From Isochrysis galbana (lineage: Eukaryota; Haptophyta; Isochrysidales; Isochrysidaceae), in contig CM030936.1 of assembly GCA_018136815.1 (NCBI GenBank), forward strand, positions 3,321,524-3,385,523: 64,000 bases of DNA, written 5' to 3'. The notes beneath the pieces are model-generated. The model saw only the letters and a list, made by a program, of their open reading frames with translations, was not told the origin of the DNA and did not search any database. Below, piece by piece: positions 1 through 8,819 of this stretch (the first letter of the stretch is position 1; every line of letters starts with the position of its first letter). A program made the translations under genes and the position numbers.

Positions 1-2
1 TT

Positions 3-935
3 TCGCGTATTCTGGAGCTCACCGGGACTGATTTGTCGAGTACAGAGCCGTATCGACATGAGGGTGTAGGCTTCGTCGAACGCGCTCAGCAAACGCTCAT
101 TCGTTTGATGCGCGCCTCGAACGAGGGTGGCGGTCATTGGGTCGACCATTTGCCGTTCCTACTCCTCTCGTTGAGGGCTTCTTCCGGTCGTGTTACCTCC
201 CGGTCTCCAGCGTCTTTGATCTTTGGGCGTGAGCTGCGTCTGCCCGCTCAACTCTCTGATCCGAAGACCGTTTCGCCAACTGCTCTCGAGGCGGCGTCCG
301 CCGACGTTCGCTCGTACGCATCCAGGCTCAATGCGAGCCTCCGCCTCTCGTGGTCCAGCGCTCTCGAGGCTACCCTAGCCGCTCAGGCTGAGTCAGTCCG
401 TGACGCTACCATCAAGTCTCAAAGACCAGCTCGTTTCGAACCTGGGGATCGCGTCTGCATGCGATTACCAGGCCATGCCAACAAGTTGCAATTCATCTAC
501 TCGGGTCCCTACCGCGTCGTAGAGGCTCTGTCCGACACTAGGTACCGACTCCGTGATTTGGAGAACCGGTTAGTCAAGGAGGAGGTGCATATCTCGAACC
601 TCCGGCCGTATCATACTTTCGTTGATGAAGAGCCGCTGGCTGACGACGAGTACATCGTTGAAAAGTTGCTCGATCGTCGTAGCCATGGCGATTCTATCGA
701 GTACCTCGTGAAGTGGCGTGGCTATTCTATTCGAGAAGCCACCTGGGAGCCTCGTTCCGAGTTGCTCCGTCGTTGTTCTGATTTGCTTGATGATTATGAT
801 CGCTCCGTCGAAGAGACTTGTCCAGAAGATGTTGAGTCCCCGGAAGCAACTTCTTCGTCGGCCAGGGATACTCCTCTTCCTCTCGTTCTCGATGCGCCGT
901 CTTCGCGCACTCGATCCAGGCTCCATTCTCGTTGA
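3..935 (+). CDS. Ty3/gypsy chromovirus Pol, C-terminal part (integrase end plus chromodomain)
   Basis: This reading frame is open to the left window edge, so it is the 3' end of a polyprotein. The first part reads as the end of a retroviral-type integrase core: the GFVERAQQTL stretch carries the expected catalytic Glu, and HWVDHLPFLL with SPASLIFGRELRLP is the usual sequence after it. A GPY/F-like module follows around FEPGDRVCMRLPG, YSGPYRVVEAL and HISNLRPY. A chromodomain closes it, with EYIVEKLLDRR, EYLVKWRGYS and ATWEP. That order (core, GPY/F, chromodomain) defines chromoviruses, which use the chromodomain to target chromatin. No frameshift or stop is seen in the visible part, so it could be a recent copy. 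A purine tract and an LTR lie downstream. Confidence 0.9.
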   Translation, partial: SRILELTGTDLSSTEPYRHEGVGFVERAQQTLIRLMRASNEGGGHWVDHLPFLLLSLRASSGRVTSRSPASLIFGRELRLPAQLSDPKTVSPTALEAASADVRSYASRLNASLRLSWSSALEATLAAQAESVRDATIKSQRPARFEPGDRVCMRLPGHANKLQFIYSGPYRVVEALSDTRYRLRDLENRLVKEEVHISNLRPYHTFVDEEPLADDEYIVEKLLDRRSHGDSIEYLVKWRGYSIREATWEPRSELLRRCSDLLDDYDRSVEETCPEDVESPEATSSSARDTPLPLVLDAPSSRTRSRLHSR

Positions 936-1312
936 TCCCATGTCTTGGGTAAGGGACCCGTCCCTCTAGGCTAGCCCCACGCCTCGGCTAGGGCTCCGAG
1001 TTCAAGAGCGAATCATGGAGGTGATGAACGCGTGCTGCCTGCGCTCTACACCCGGCGCAACACCCGAGCAAAGCTCCTGTAAAAGGGAGAAGTGGGTGGG
1101 GCAGTGCGTACGAAAGAGGCCGCCGCGCTAAGCCGCCGATTTCGTGCTCGCTTTGGATCCAAAGGGTGTTCTTGTCTCCACGTTTCGCTCGCTATGTTCC
1201 GTTGCTTCTTGTTCCGATTCTGACCTCTGGTCAGCCCAAGTTCCAGGTTCCAGGTCTCTGTTTCCAGGTTCACCGCTCGACATCGGGAGACGTCTCGATC
1301 TTAGTCGGGGGG
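936..1312 (+). other. 3' untranslated region of the gypsy element with polypurine tract
   Basis: No credible gene lies between the Pol stop and the LTR. The last bases, 1302-1312 (TAGTCGGGGGG), look like the polypurine tract that primes plus-strand synthesis and sit directly before TGTCGCATTC. The same tract and LTR start recur at 6612-6635 in the compact LTR element. Confidence 0.55.
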
Positions 1313-1860
1313 TGTCGCATTCATCCTAGATGATGCGATTTCCAGGCTCTTGTTTCCAGGTCCTTCGCCGTGCGGCCACACGGTGAAGCTCAGGTACATC
1401 TAGGTTGGTAGGGTTCGTCCCTAGCGATCTAGAATTCGAGTTCTCGTTTCGTTCCTTCTAGCCTGTTTGTCAGGTCTAGATTCCAGGTTTCCTCCTTTCG
1501 GGTAATCTTTACCTAAAGGAGCCAGGTCGCCTGTTGCTCGCTGCGCGCTTGTCTCAGGCTCTCGAGTTACCTTGTGAAGGCTTGTTTAGCTTCTTGCAAG
1601 GCTTGTTGTTTCTTGTTGGGTTCCGGTTCTTTCTTGGGACCTGCTGACTTTCGTTGTTGTCCAGGCCTGTTCTTCGTAGGTTCTGCTTGGCCTGGTTAGG
1701 GTTTCGTTGAATCCCCGCGTTCGGCGTTTGGCGTTGGCGTTCGGAAATTTCCTCTCACATTCCCTAGGTCCGCTACCCTTGGCTTGTAGGTCCTTGCTTC
1801 TTTCTTCTCGGTCAAGGTGTTTGGCGAGCGAGTCGGTTGCTCTATCCGCTCGAGATTTGA
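1313..1860 (+). repeat. 3' LTR of the gypsy element (start firm, end not)
   Basis: The LTR begins TGTCGCATTC after the purine tract. Its first 35 bases contain the near-palindrome CGCATTCATCCTAGATGATG. About 1640-1850 has a diverged copy on the minus strand at 46186-46400, with shared runs such as GTGTTTGGCGAGCGAGTCGG, which supports it as an interspersed LTR segment. I could not find the 3' terminus; the repeat may continue toward 2040. Confidence 0.5.
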
Positions 1861-2127
1861 GGTTGAATTTGCCATCTCCCCTTGGAGACCGGTGTAGGTT
1901 CGCTTCCTAGGTGAGGGAATCTTTCCCCTTGATGCAAGTTACATGCAAGCCCTTGGCCCCTTTGGTGTTTCTTCCCCTTGGTTGCTACTCAGGGTTGTTC
2001 GTTAGAAGCGTCTAGAAGGTTCACGCTCAACGGCAAGATTTATTCGGTCGTGAAGACATCTCGTTGCGATCTGTATCCAAAGTGATCGCCGTGGTCGCGC
2101 GACAGGACGCTCCCCTTCGGACTCTCC

Positions 2128-2640
2128 GCTACGTGGGAAGTTACAACGGAGACACGCTCCGGCCGTCGCTGTGGAGTCTCTCTCTCTCTCGCTCTCTCTC
2201 TCCGTCTCTCGCGACGTGTTTGAGTTATCGGTGATTTGGGGTCGCGGTTGCTTGATAATTTGCTTTGTTTGGGTGAATGATTCCGGTGTGTTCGTGAGTC
2301 GGTGTATCCTGTTGTTCTCAGCTCCGTTGTCCGTCGTTGTTCGCTGCGTCGCTGCACTCAAGCAGCCTAGGCTCCCTCCCTGAGGGAAGAGTTCTTTGTA
2401 GGTCTAACAATCTCTTACAACCCATCACACTAGGGCCGCTAGGAGCGCCTCGCCGCCCCACAGTCCTTCGTTCGCCGTTCGTTCCCTGTCCATACACCCG
2501 AATGGGGTTGCCCGACCCAGTCCAGAATTTCATTCACCCGACTCCCGGTGGGGAGGAGGGACAAAGCGCCGCGCTAGCCGCCGGTGCCGCTCGCGACGGA
2601 GTGGCTCAGAGCCCTCCGGTAGCGCTCGACTCGACACACC
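2128..2640 (+). repeat. Repeat E, copy 1
   Basis: This stretch is nearly identical to 61716-62230. Both contain a CT-rich tract, the run GACGTGTTTGAGTTATCGGT, and a leader that opens into an ORF starting MG(L/M)PDP. The two copies diverge at about 2640 and 62230. It looks like the 5' portion of an unclassified retroelement. The element type is inferred from dispersed copies and the short gag-like ORF only. Confidence 0.6.
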
Positions 2641-2921
2641 CACCAGCCAGGGCCATGCCAGCCCAGGTACACGCGAGCCACGACCCGAGCCGAAGCCCCA
2701 GAGCCACACAGACAGCACACACCACAGCAACACACAACATGCCAGCACAACAATGCCAACACAACAGAGCCCACGCACATCCAGAGCCGCAACGCGCAGT
2801 CTCCCATAGGGAAAGCCTCCGGGCTGGGCCCCTACAAAGCCATGGCACTGACCTCGTGCGCAAGCACGAGGCGCGCAGACCCGGCCGGTCAGCCAGACCA
2901 CCATCAAACCTCTTCTGGTGA
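2502..2921 (+). CDS. Short gag-like ORF of repeat E (139 aa)
   Basis: The ORF starts at the ATG conserved between the two copies of repeat E. The first 45 residues (QNFIHPTPGGEEGQ, then GAARDGVAQSPP) match the second copy at 62092-62331 with a few substitutions. After that the two proteins differ completely. The rest is rich in His, Gln, Pro and Arg, with no domain I recognise. The second half lies inside a 311-bp segment repeated at 3017-3327. It may be a truncated gag/ORF1 or simply a leader ORF. Confidence 0.3.
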   Translation: MGLPDPVQNFIHPTPGGEEGQSAALAAGAARDGVAQSPPVALDSTHPPARAMPAQVHASHDPSRSPRATQTAHTTATHNMPAQQCQHNRAHAHPEPQRAVSHRESLRAGPLQSHGTDLVRKHEARRPGRSARPPSNLFW

Positions 2922-2948
2922 CATGCAGCAACAGCTACATGTCCCAGC
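2638..2948 (+). repeat. Direct repeat, unit 1 (about 311 bp)
   Basis: Unit 1 is almost identical to 3017-3327, offset by 379 bases with a 68-base spacer. The match runs from CACCCACCAGCCAGGGCC to CATGCAGCAACAGCT. The near identity indicates a recent local duplication. Confidence 0.85.
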
Positions 2949-3016
2949 CTCCTCTCTCTCCGCCCACCTCACCGCGCCGGCCGACCAAGTGGTGGCCGAC
3001 GCCACGCAGCCGCAAC

Positions 3017-3327
3017 ACCCACCAGCCAGGGCCATGCCAGCCCAGGTACACGCGAGCCACGACCCGAGCCGAAGCCCCAGAGCCACACAGACAGCACACA
3101 CCACAGCAACACACAACATGCCAGCACAACAATGCCAACACAACAGAGCCCACGCACATCCAGAGCCGCAACGCGCAGTCTCCCATAGGGAAAGCCTCCG
3201 GGCTGGGCCCCTACAAAGCCATGGCACTGACCTCGTGCGCAAGCACGAGGCGCGCAGACCCGGCCGGTCAGCCAGACCACCATCAAACCTCTTCTGGTGA
3301 CATGCAGCAACAGCTGCATGTCCCAGC
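3017..3327 (+). repeat. Direct repeat, unit 2 (about 311 bp)
   Basis: Second unit of the duplication that starts at 2638. The right boundary is where ATGTCCCAGC continues differently in the two copies. Confidence 0.85.
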
Positions 3328-3582
3328 AGCCAGGCTCTCCTGCGAAAGCGCAGGCAGCAGTAGGGTGCGCGCGACAGCGCCGTTCGTCTCAGCCGCAACC
3401 TCAGTGAGTGGGTGGGGGAAGGAAGGGGAGGGCGGCGGAGATAGGTGGTGGGCGGCGGCGGCTCAGATGGCGAGAACAGGGGCGGTGCGCTGAGCAGCCA
3501 GGTTGCAGGTCAGGTCGTGGCGGCTGGAGCAGCGGCAAGCGTCGGTGAGAGCCAAAGGTGGTGGGGCTGCGGAAGGAAGAGG

Positions 3583-3716
3583 AAAAAAAAACCTTTTAAT
3601 GTTCTCGCCTCGCGCGCCACGGGTTTAATTACTGTAGCCACGCCCACTTCCCTTCCTCTCCCTCGCTTCCCGCCTTGCGGCAACTCCCCTCGTGCACTAC
3701 TTGGGGCCTAGGTTGG
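3583..3716 (-). repeat. LINE 3' tail fragment
   Basis: Read on the minus strand this is the conserved 3' untranslated region of the LINE family of this window: CCTAGG, GTAGTGCACGAGGGGAG, GCCGCAAGGCGGGAAGCGAG, GGGCGTGGCTACAG, then TTAAAAGG and a T run. Related tails lie at 30086-30212, 32150-32317, 44330-44493, 47264-47400, 48010-48210 and 57738-57990. Confidence 0.7.
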
Positions 3717-3792
3717 CGATCGGGAGAAAATTTCCCCCCGATAGCTCTCGGGGGCCCCCGATAGCCCGGTAGCTCCTGGGGGGCGTTGGCTC

Positions 3793-3794
<2 letters not shown>

Positions 3795-3885
<91 letters not shown>
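3795..3885 (+). repeat. (GA)n microsatellite, 91 bp
   Basis: An uninterrupted GA dinucleotide run just upstream of the rhomboid-like gene. It gives a spurious Arg-Glu repeat if read as part of that gene, which is one reason for placing the start downstream of it. Confidence 0.98.
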
Positions 3886-3888
<3 letters not shown>

Positions 3889-3950
3889 AAGACTGGCTTA
3901 CTTGGAGCCTGCGGCGGCGGCGGCGACGGCGGAGCCCGCACCATCGTGCG

Positions 3951-4853
3951 ATGCCCCCGACGCCTCTCTTCTGGGCCTTGAGTGCGACCGCTCTGGTCTC
4001 CGTGCTTGTTCAGTGCCGTCCATCGGCGGCCGACTTTCTCACCGAGGTTGAATACCGCCGGCAAGTGCGGAGCGACATCAAGGCGGGCCGCAGACCGCGT
4101 GCTCGGCCTGTTGCAGCCGCACAGCCGAGCGGCGGCGAGGAGGAGGGCGGCCCTCGCAGATCACCCGTGGCACCTCCGCTATTTAGAATGCACCAGTGGG
4201 CTGATGGCTCGTGGGCACTCGACGCCGCCATCGTGAGCGTCGGCTGTACGCGCAGGGGCTGCCTCATTGGATTGGCTTGCCTCTGGTGGCGTCCACCCTC
4301 CTGGCCGATGGAGTGGGACGTCTACATGCTGGGCGCCATCCACGCGTACTCCACCTTCTGCTCAAATGAGATCTACTTCCGAAATTTTGCACCGCGCTTA
4401 CGAGCGCCCCACTCGATCCTTCTAGGTTCGGTAGCCACGCGCTCAATGTGGGAGTTGTTGTGGGTCGGTTCGACTCTCCTGGGGCTTGGATCTGACTTGC
4501 AGCGAGCAGTTGGCCGCTTTGGATTCATTGGCCTGTATCTCGGTGCTGGAATTTCGGCCTCGCTTGTGAGTGCATTGTACCGTCGAAGTGCCCACGGCCA
4601 TGGCGGAGTGCTAGCTTTGTGCGCCTATCACACTTTCATGGCTCCAAATGCGCGGCATAACATCATGGGTGTGGAGCTAGGAGCCAAGTCAGCACTTGCC
4701 GTTCAGCTGGCACTGGCTTGTTCGGGCGCCTTCCAGGGAGATGCGCCTCTTCCTGTGTTTGCCTCGAATCTTGCGCCTTGCCTCGTCGCCATTGCAGCGT
4801 ATTGCCTCGTTCGGCTCCGGTTGATACCGCGTCTTGCAGCCAACTTCTTGTAG
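3951..4853 (+). CDS. Rhomboid-like multi-pass membrane protein, probably without protease activity
   Basis: The 300-residue protein starts at an ATG that immediately gives a signal-like N-terminus ([20 protein letters not shown]). The frame is open upstream through a GA repeat, but that start is implausible. About six hydrophobic segments follow a soluble Arg/Gly-rich stretch. The pattern [30 protein letters not shown] and then a Gly-rich helix resembles rhomboids. The catalytic GxSx motif is not seen (HGHGGVLAL occupies that place), and the final helix ([14 protein letters not shown]) lacks the expected His. If the family call is right it is a pseudoprotease. No intron is needed. Alternative: an unrelated polytopic protein of the same topology. 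Confidence 0.55.
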   Translation: MPPTPLFWALSATALVSVLVQCRPSAADFLTEVEYRRQVRSDIKAGRRPRARPVAAAQPSGGEEEGGPRRSPVAPPLFRMHQWADGSWALDAAIVSVGCTRRGCLIGLACLWWRPPSWPMEWDVYMLGAIHAYSTFCSNEIYFRNFAPRLRAPHSILLGSVATRSMWELLWVGSTLLGLGSDLQRAVGRFGFIGLYLGAGISASLVSALYRRSAHGHGGVLALCAYHTFMAPNARHNIMGVELGAKSALAVQLALACSGAFQGDAPLPVFASNLAPCLVAIAAYCLVRLRLIPRLAANFL

Positions 4854-5489
4854 AACCCAACTCAAGGAAGTTGCTCTTCCCAGTCTAGCAAACCCCTAGT
4901 AGCGCATATACGGCGCCAAAACATCGTACCAAAGAGAATACGGGCGTCATCTCATCAAGCTGAGCCTCGAAATATTGGAAGCCAGAAAACGAATGAGTAA
5001 TGGCAATAGGCAGCAAACACAATGTGTGTGCAATCGCTTGTGATTGAGAAGCTGCCACACCAAGACACACCGCCTATGTGGCAGCGTGGCGTTGACATTG
5101 ACCATATAATGCTTGGTCTTGTTGTTGGTTGGCGTCACTGTTTTGTCCTTCTGAAGGCGGCCGAAGGATACTCGGTTGCTCAGTGTCGTCCCGATTGCCA
5201 GAGTGTTTAGGTGGGAGCGGGGTCTTCCCATCGCGTTGTTTGGGCGAGATCGGAGCATTGTTTAGGTTTGTCTTGGCCAAGCAAGGAGGCAGGGAACACA
5301 TGGGGATCGTTCCTGTCGAATGCTCAGACTAGGGAGGGAGGGAGAGTTAGGGGGAGAGGGAAGGAGGGATAGTTAGGGAGAGAGAGTTAAGGAGGGAGGG
5401 GCTCGTGCACAGACTTATTTCAATCTCAAAACTCATGGACTGATGTCCGCCCTTGAATGACACTCGGCTGCCAGGGCTCGCAGCTGCCT
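4854..5489. other. Intergenic, no gene seen
   Basis: Positions 5330-5402 are a purine-rich (GGGAGA)-like tract. Nothing else is recognisable. Confidence 0.5.
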
Positions 5490-5830
5490 CCCTCCCTGAT
5501 CCCTGTAGTTCGAACTTAAACTTAACGCTCCCACAACTATCAGTAAAACTGATAGGGTCATGGGGGTCGCGTTCCCCCCTTCCTCCATCGCAGACACCCT
5601 CTGGGTGGGTCTGCACACTCACTCTCAGCCCCTGCCTTCTGGCAGGGGCTGAGCTGACATCAATCCTGCCCAGACTCTCACCCAGTGCGCGCCGCGCGCC
5701 TCACGCATTCGCCTGAACCTGACCCCCATCGTACTGACCTCCCCTCCACCACTGAGACACAGACACTGCGAGTCGCCAGGTGGGCACCCAGGGCCAGCGA
5801 GGCCAGCGTGGGAGAGGCAGGGGAGGCCAG
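5490..5830 (-). repeat. Repeat B, minus-strand copy, part 1 (interrupted)
   Basis: On the minus strand this carries repeat B features seen at 14317-14760 and 45355-45840: a short self-complementary GCAGGGGCTG segment, GGGTGTCTGCGATGGAGG and the CTGGCCTCCCCTGCCTCTCC run. It is broken at 5830 by the compact LTR element and resumes at 7356. Joined across the insertion it reads GGGAGGCCAG then GGGCCCAGCC, as in the uninterrupted relative at 44031-44046. Confidence 0.75.
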
Positions 5831-6560
5831 TGTCGCATTCGCGATGTCTCAGAGGCAAAAAGAAATAACAGTAAACAGTAAAAAGAACAGAGGAAGAAAG
5901 AAGAAGAAAAGTGAAAAAGAAGAGAAAAAAACCCAGAGTATATAGGGCGGTTCTCAGCCCATCCCCTCGGCCCTATGGCTACGTAAACTCTCGCGTGGCA
6001 TAGTGGTTCAACCCACCGCCTCCACCAACCTTTTGCTCTGGGTCGCGAGTTCGAGTCCGGACGGAGCGCTCTGCAGTTCGAGCCCCGCTCCTTCTCCTCT
6101 CCGCTCTTCTTCTACAGTTAAATTCCACGCTCTTCTTCTACCGTAAAAATTCCGCACTCCGTCTACCGTTAGAAATCCTGCCTCTTCCTACTGTTAAAAT
6201 ATCCTGCCTTCCTACCGTTAAAATTCTGCACTCCGTCTACCGTTAAAATCCTGCCTCCGTCGCCTTGCCAAGACATTTCCTCTGCCTTCCTGCCGGCTTC
6301 CTTGCCAGTTCCTTCCGCCCCGGTTTCCCGCTTGTCTCCGAAAATCGGTTTCACCGCATTACGACCAAGCTTAGTGGGGAAACTCCTCGTCCAGTTCCGT
6401 TACCCGAAAATCTCGTTCGTCTCGTCGGGCCCCAGGGCCATCTCGTTCATCTCGTCGGGCCATCAAGGCCATCTCGTTCATCTCGTCGTCGGGCCATCAG
6501 GCCATCTCGTTACATCTCGTTCATCTCGTTACAATCCAAGCTGCGGCTTTGATTTCCACA
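5831..6560 (+). repeat. 5' LTR of the compact element
   Basis: 730 bp, TGTCGCATTC to GATTTCCACA. It contains a run of short CTRCCGTTAAAAT-type subrepeats (about 6110-6250) and a CTCGTTCATCTCGTCGGGCC repeat near its end. Confidence 0.9.
5994..6060 (+). promoter_or_regulatory. tRNA-like A-box and B-box inside the LTR
   Basis: GTGGCATAGTGGTTCAA (about 5995-6011) fits the pol III A-box, and GAGTTCGAGTCC (about 6047-6058) fits the B-box at tRNA-like spacing. The acceptor and T stems do not pair well, so this is a tRNA-derived promoter relic rather than a tRNA gene. An identical copy lies at 6789-6855 in the second LTR. Confidence 0.5.
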
Positions 6561-6625
6561 ATTTAGAGACATAAGGATTCCGCTTGCAGAAGGCTCGCGA
6601 GGACGCTCGTGATTAAGTCGGGGGG

Positions 6626-7355
6626 TGTCGCATTCGCGATGTCTCAGAGGCAAAAAGAAATAACAGTAAACAGTAAAAAGAACAGAGGAAGAAAGAAGAA
6701 GAAAAGTGAAAAAGAAGAGAAAAAAACCCAGAGTATATAGGGCGGTTCTCAGCCCATCCCCTCGGCCCTATGGCTACGTAAACTCTCGCGTGGCATAGTG
6801 GTTCAACCCACCGCCTCCACCAACCTTTTGCTCTGGGTCGCGAGTTCGAGTCCGGACGGAGCGCTCTGCAGTTCGAGCCCCGCTCCTTCTCCTCTCCGCT
6901 CTTCTTCTACAGTTAAATTCCACGCTCTTCTTCTACCGTAAAAATTCCGCACTCCGTCTACCGTTAGAAATCCTGCCTCTTCCTACTGTTAAAATATCCT
7001 GCCTTCCTACCGTTAAAATTCTGCACTCCGTCTACCGTTAAAATCCTGCCTCCGTCGCCTTGCCAAGACATTTCCTCTGCCTTCCTGCCGGCTTCCTTGC
7101 CAGTTCCTTCCGCCCCGGTTTCCCGCTTGTCTCCGAAAATCGGTTTCACCGCATTACGACCAAGCTTAGTGGGGAAACTCCTCGTCCAGTTCCGTTACCC
7201 GAAAATCTCGTTCGTCTCGTCGGGCCCCAGGGCCATCTCGTTCATCTCGTCGGGCCATCAAGGCCATCTCGTTCATCTCGTCGTCGGGCCATCAGGCCAT
7301 CTCGTTACATCTCGTTCACCTCGTTACAATCCAAGCTGAGGCGTTGATTTCCACA
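6626..7355 (+). repeat. 3' LTR of the compact element
   Basis: 730 bp, same ends as the first LTR. Differences lie at about 7319, 7339 and 7344. It is followed by the second GCCAG duplication. Confidence 0.9.
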
Positions 7356-7545
7356 GCCAGGGGCCCAGCCCCAGCCTCCACTGCCCCCTGAGCTGGCCCA
7401 GCTGGCCCTCTGGGGGGACCCGAGGGTCCCCTCAGAGGGGGGCCATGGCGCGCGCAGACATCGCACGCCCGTAAGAGAATGAGGAGAACGACGAGAAAAG
7501 TACGACAAAAAAATCGACACCGACACGATCTGACCCCAGGAAAGG
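7356..7545 (-). repeat. Repeat B, minus-strand copy, part 2
   Basis: Continuation of the repeat B copy broken at 5830. Its outer end, read on the minus strand, matches the start of the copy at 14317 (TTACC, ATCGTGTCG, TTTTCTCGTCGTTCTCC, ACGGGCGTGCG). Confidence 0.7.
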
Positions 7546-7774
7546 TAAGACTCAAGCCTGTTTACAGTTACAGTAGGTTTACAGGTCGACACCCGACGCG
7601 ACAAGCGGACACCGCGAAAGCGCGGCGCCAGACGAGAACGACCCAAGAGGCGGGGGCCGCAGAACAAAATAGTCAGAATAAGGAATAAGGTAAGCGACGC
7701 GCGCGTTTACGTTTGCCCGCAGAGTTAGAACTGACAGGCCCGCCCCAGCCGGCCCCCCACCCGCCTGGCCCGTC

Positions 7775-7821
7775 TGTGGAAATCAAAGCCGCAGCTTGGA
7801 TTGTGACGAGATGAACGAGAT
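7775..7821 (-). repeat. Relic of the compact-element LTR end
   Basis: On the minus strand this reads as the last about 47 bases of the 730-bp LTR, ending AATCCAAGCTGCGGCTTTGA and TTTCCACA. It is a truncated second insertion of the same family. Confidence 0.75.
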
Positions 7822-7939
7822 CCCGACTCCCGATGTTGCAAAGTGGGACAGCGACGACGACAGTGACGGCGAAGACGATTGGCTTGCTGATGAGTCTGTT
7901 ACTCCAAGTGAGGAGATGGTCCGTCAGCTACTTGTCTAA
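7811..7939 (+). CDS. Very short acidic ORF (42 aa), possible protein tail
   Basis: The translation has an acidic core (KWDSDDDSDGEDDWLADE) and ends VRQLLV. It starts inside the LTR relic. It could be the C-terminal exon of a broken transposase or host protein, but no upstream exon is evident and there is no match I recognise. Confidence 0.2.
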   Translation: MNEIPTPDVAKWDSDDDSDGEDDWLADESVTPSEEMVRQLLV

Positions 7940-8500
7940 CGTCTAACTAAGTACTAAGTAAGGATATTGATTGTTGATTGGGAAGAGCAAGTGACAAGTG
8001 AGCCATGAATATTAATTGATACGTGCGCGCACACACGCACACATGCACCCACCACCGCGCACGGCGCTGTCACGAGTGGGCGCACCCCCGTACCCCGTAC
8101 AAACTTGGTACCTAAAACGGAGGGGATTTGAAACACGGTAAAAACGGGCTGTTTTTGGCCTCCGTAGAAACACGGCAAACACGGGTTTCCCACCTAGGGT
8201 TGGGGTTGGGGTGCAAGGACATGGAGGTGGCAGGGAGAGAGAGAGGGCAGAGCTCATGGGAGGGGGGGGGGCAGGCAAAGGGGCCCTGGCGGCAGGGCGA
8301 CAGACGACGGGGCGATAGCCGAAGGACCCCTACTTTTATTTTTGATTTTTGGTGTCCCGTATCCCCCCCCCGGTACTGTTTTTCGGACTGTTTTTCACTG
8401 TTTTTGTACAAAGGCCAAAAACAGACTGTTTTTACTGTTTTTGGAGCCCCCTCCACTGTTTTTCCCATCTAGGGAACGGTGAAGAAATACCGGTGGGAAG
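7940..8500. repeat. Debris of short inverted-repeat elements
   Basis: 8127-8205 holds an ACACGGTAAAAACGGG / CCCGTTTTT-type arrangement ending TTTCCCACCTAGGG. 8385-8474 is rich in CTGTTTTT and ends TTTCCCATCTAGGG. Both ends resemble the terminal repeat of the 183-bp element at 8501 and the unit at 28112. No gene seen. Confidence 0.45.
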
Positions 8501-8683
8501 CCTAGATGGGAAATACGGTGTTGGGGCCTGCAAATACAGCCAAATACATATGTATTTGGCCTGAGGCCAAATACATTTCAAATACATTCGAGGCCTACAA
8601 CCCAGGACGCGCTTCAAATACAGCCAAATACATATGTATTTGGCCCCTGGCCAAATACGGTGAATACGTATTTCCCATCTAGG
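8501..8683 (+). mobile_element. 183-bp MITE with 8-bp target duplication
   Basis: Perfect 17-bp terminal inverted repeats CCTAGATGGGAAATACG / CGTATTTCCCATCTAGG are flanked by the 8-bp duplication GTGGGAAG (8493-8500 and 8684-8691). Inside, the motif AAATACATATGTATTTGGCC occurs twice. The 8-bp duplication points to hAT-type mobilisation. A partial copy lies at 54580-54661. Confidence 0.9.
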
Positions 8684-8819
8684 GTGGGAAGGACACGGGT
8701 GATAGGAGTTTGCAGCACACCTCCTTCGGAAAACAAAAGACAAAAGGGCTGCAGAAAACAAAACGGCTCCTGCAGAGGAGGGTCAGCGCGGTCCAGAAGT
8801 TGCAGGGAAACGTCACGGA

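Larger units (their letters stand above)
5831..7355 (+). mobile_element. Compact non-autonomous LTR retrotransposon (TRIM-like), complete
   Basis: Two direct repeats of exactly 730 bp (5831-6560 and 6626-7355) differ at only three positions I can find, all in the last 40 bases. Each begins TGTCGCATTC and ends GATTTCCACA, the TG...CA form of an LTR. They flank an interior of only 65 bp (6561-6625) ending in AAGTCGGGGGG, a purine tract like that of the gypsy element at 1302. The whole unit is flanked by a perfect 5-bp target-site duplication, GCCAG, at 5826-5830 and 7356-7360. There is no coding capacity, and I see no clear primer-binding site just inside the left LTR. It must be moved by enzymes of another element; the shared LTR start makes the local gypsy lineage the obvious candidate. 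High LTR identity implies recent insertion. Confidence 0.9.

Noticed and set aside
2171-2383. Signal-peptide-like small ORF in repeat E
   Set aside because: The hydrophobic start is a translated CT repeat and the frame is not kept in copy 2.
3708-4064. Minus-strand frame with a Leu-Ser repeat opposite the rhomboid-like gene
   Set aside because: It is the GA microsatellite read in reverse and overlaps a better-supported gene.
5994-6066. A functional tRNA gene
   Set aside because: A and B boxes are present but acceptor, D and T stems do not pair, so it is called only a tRNA-like promoter.
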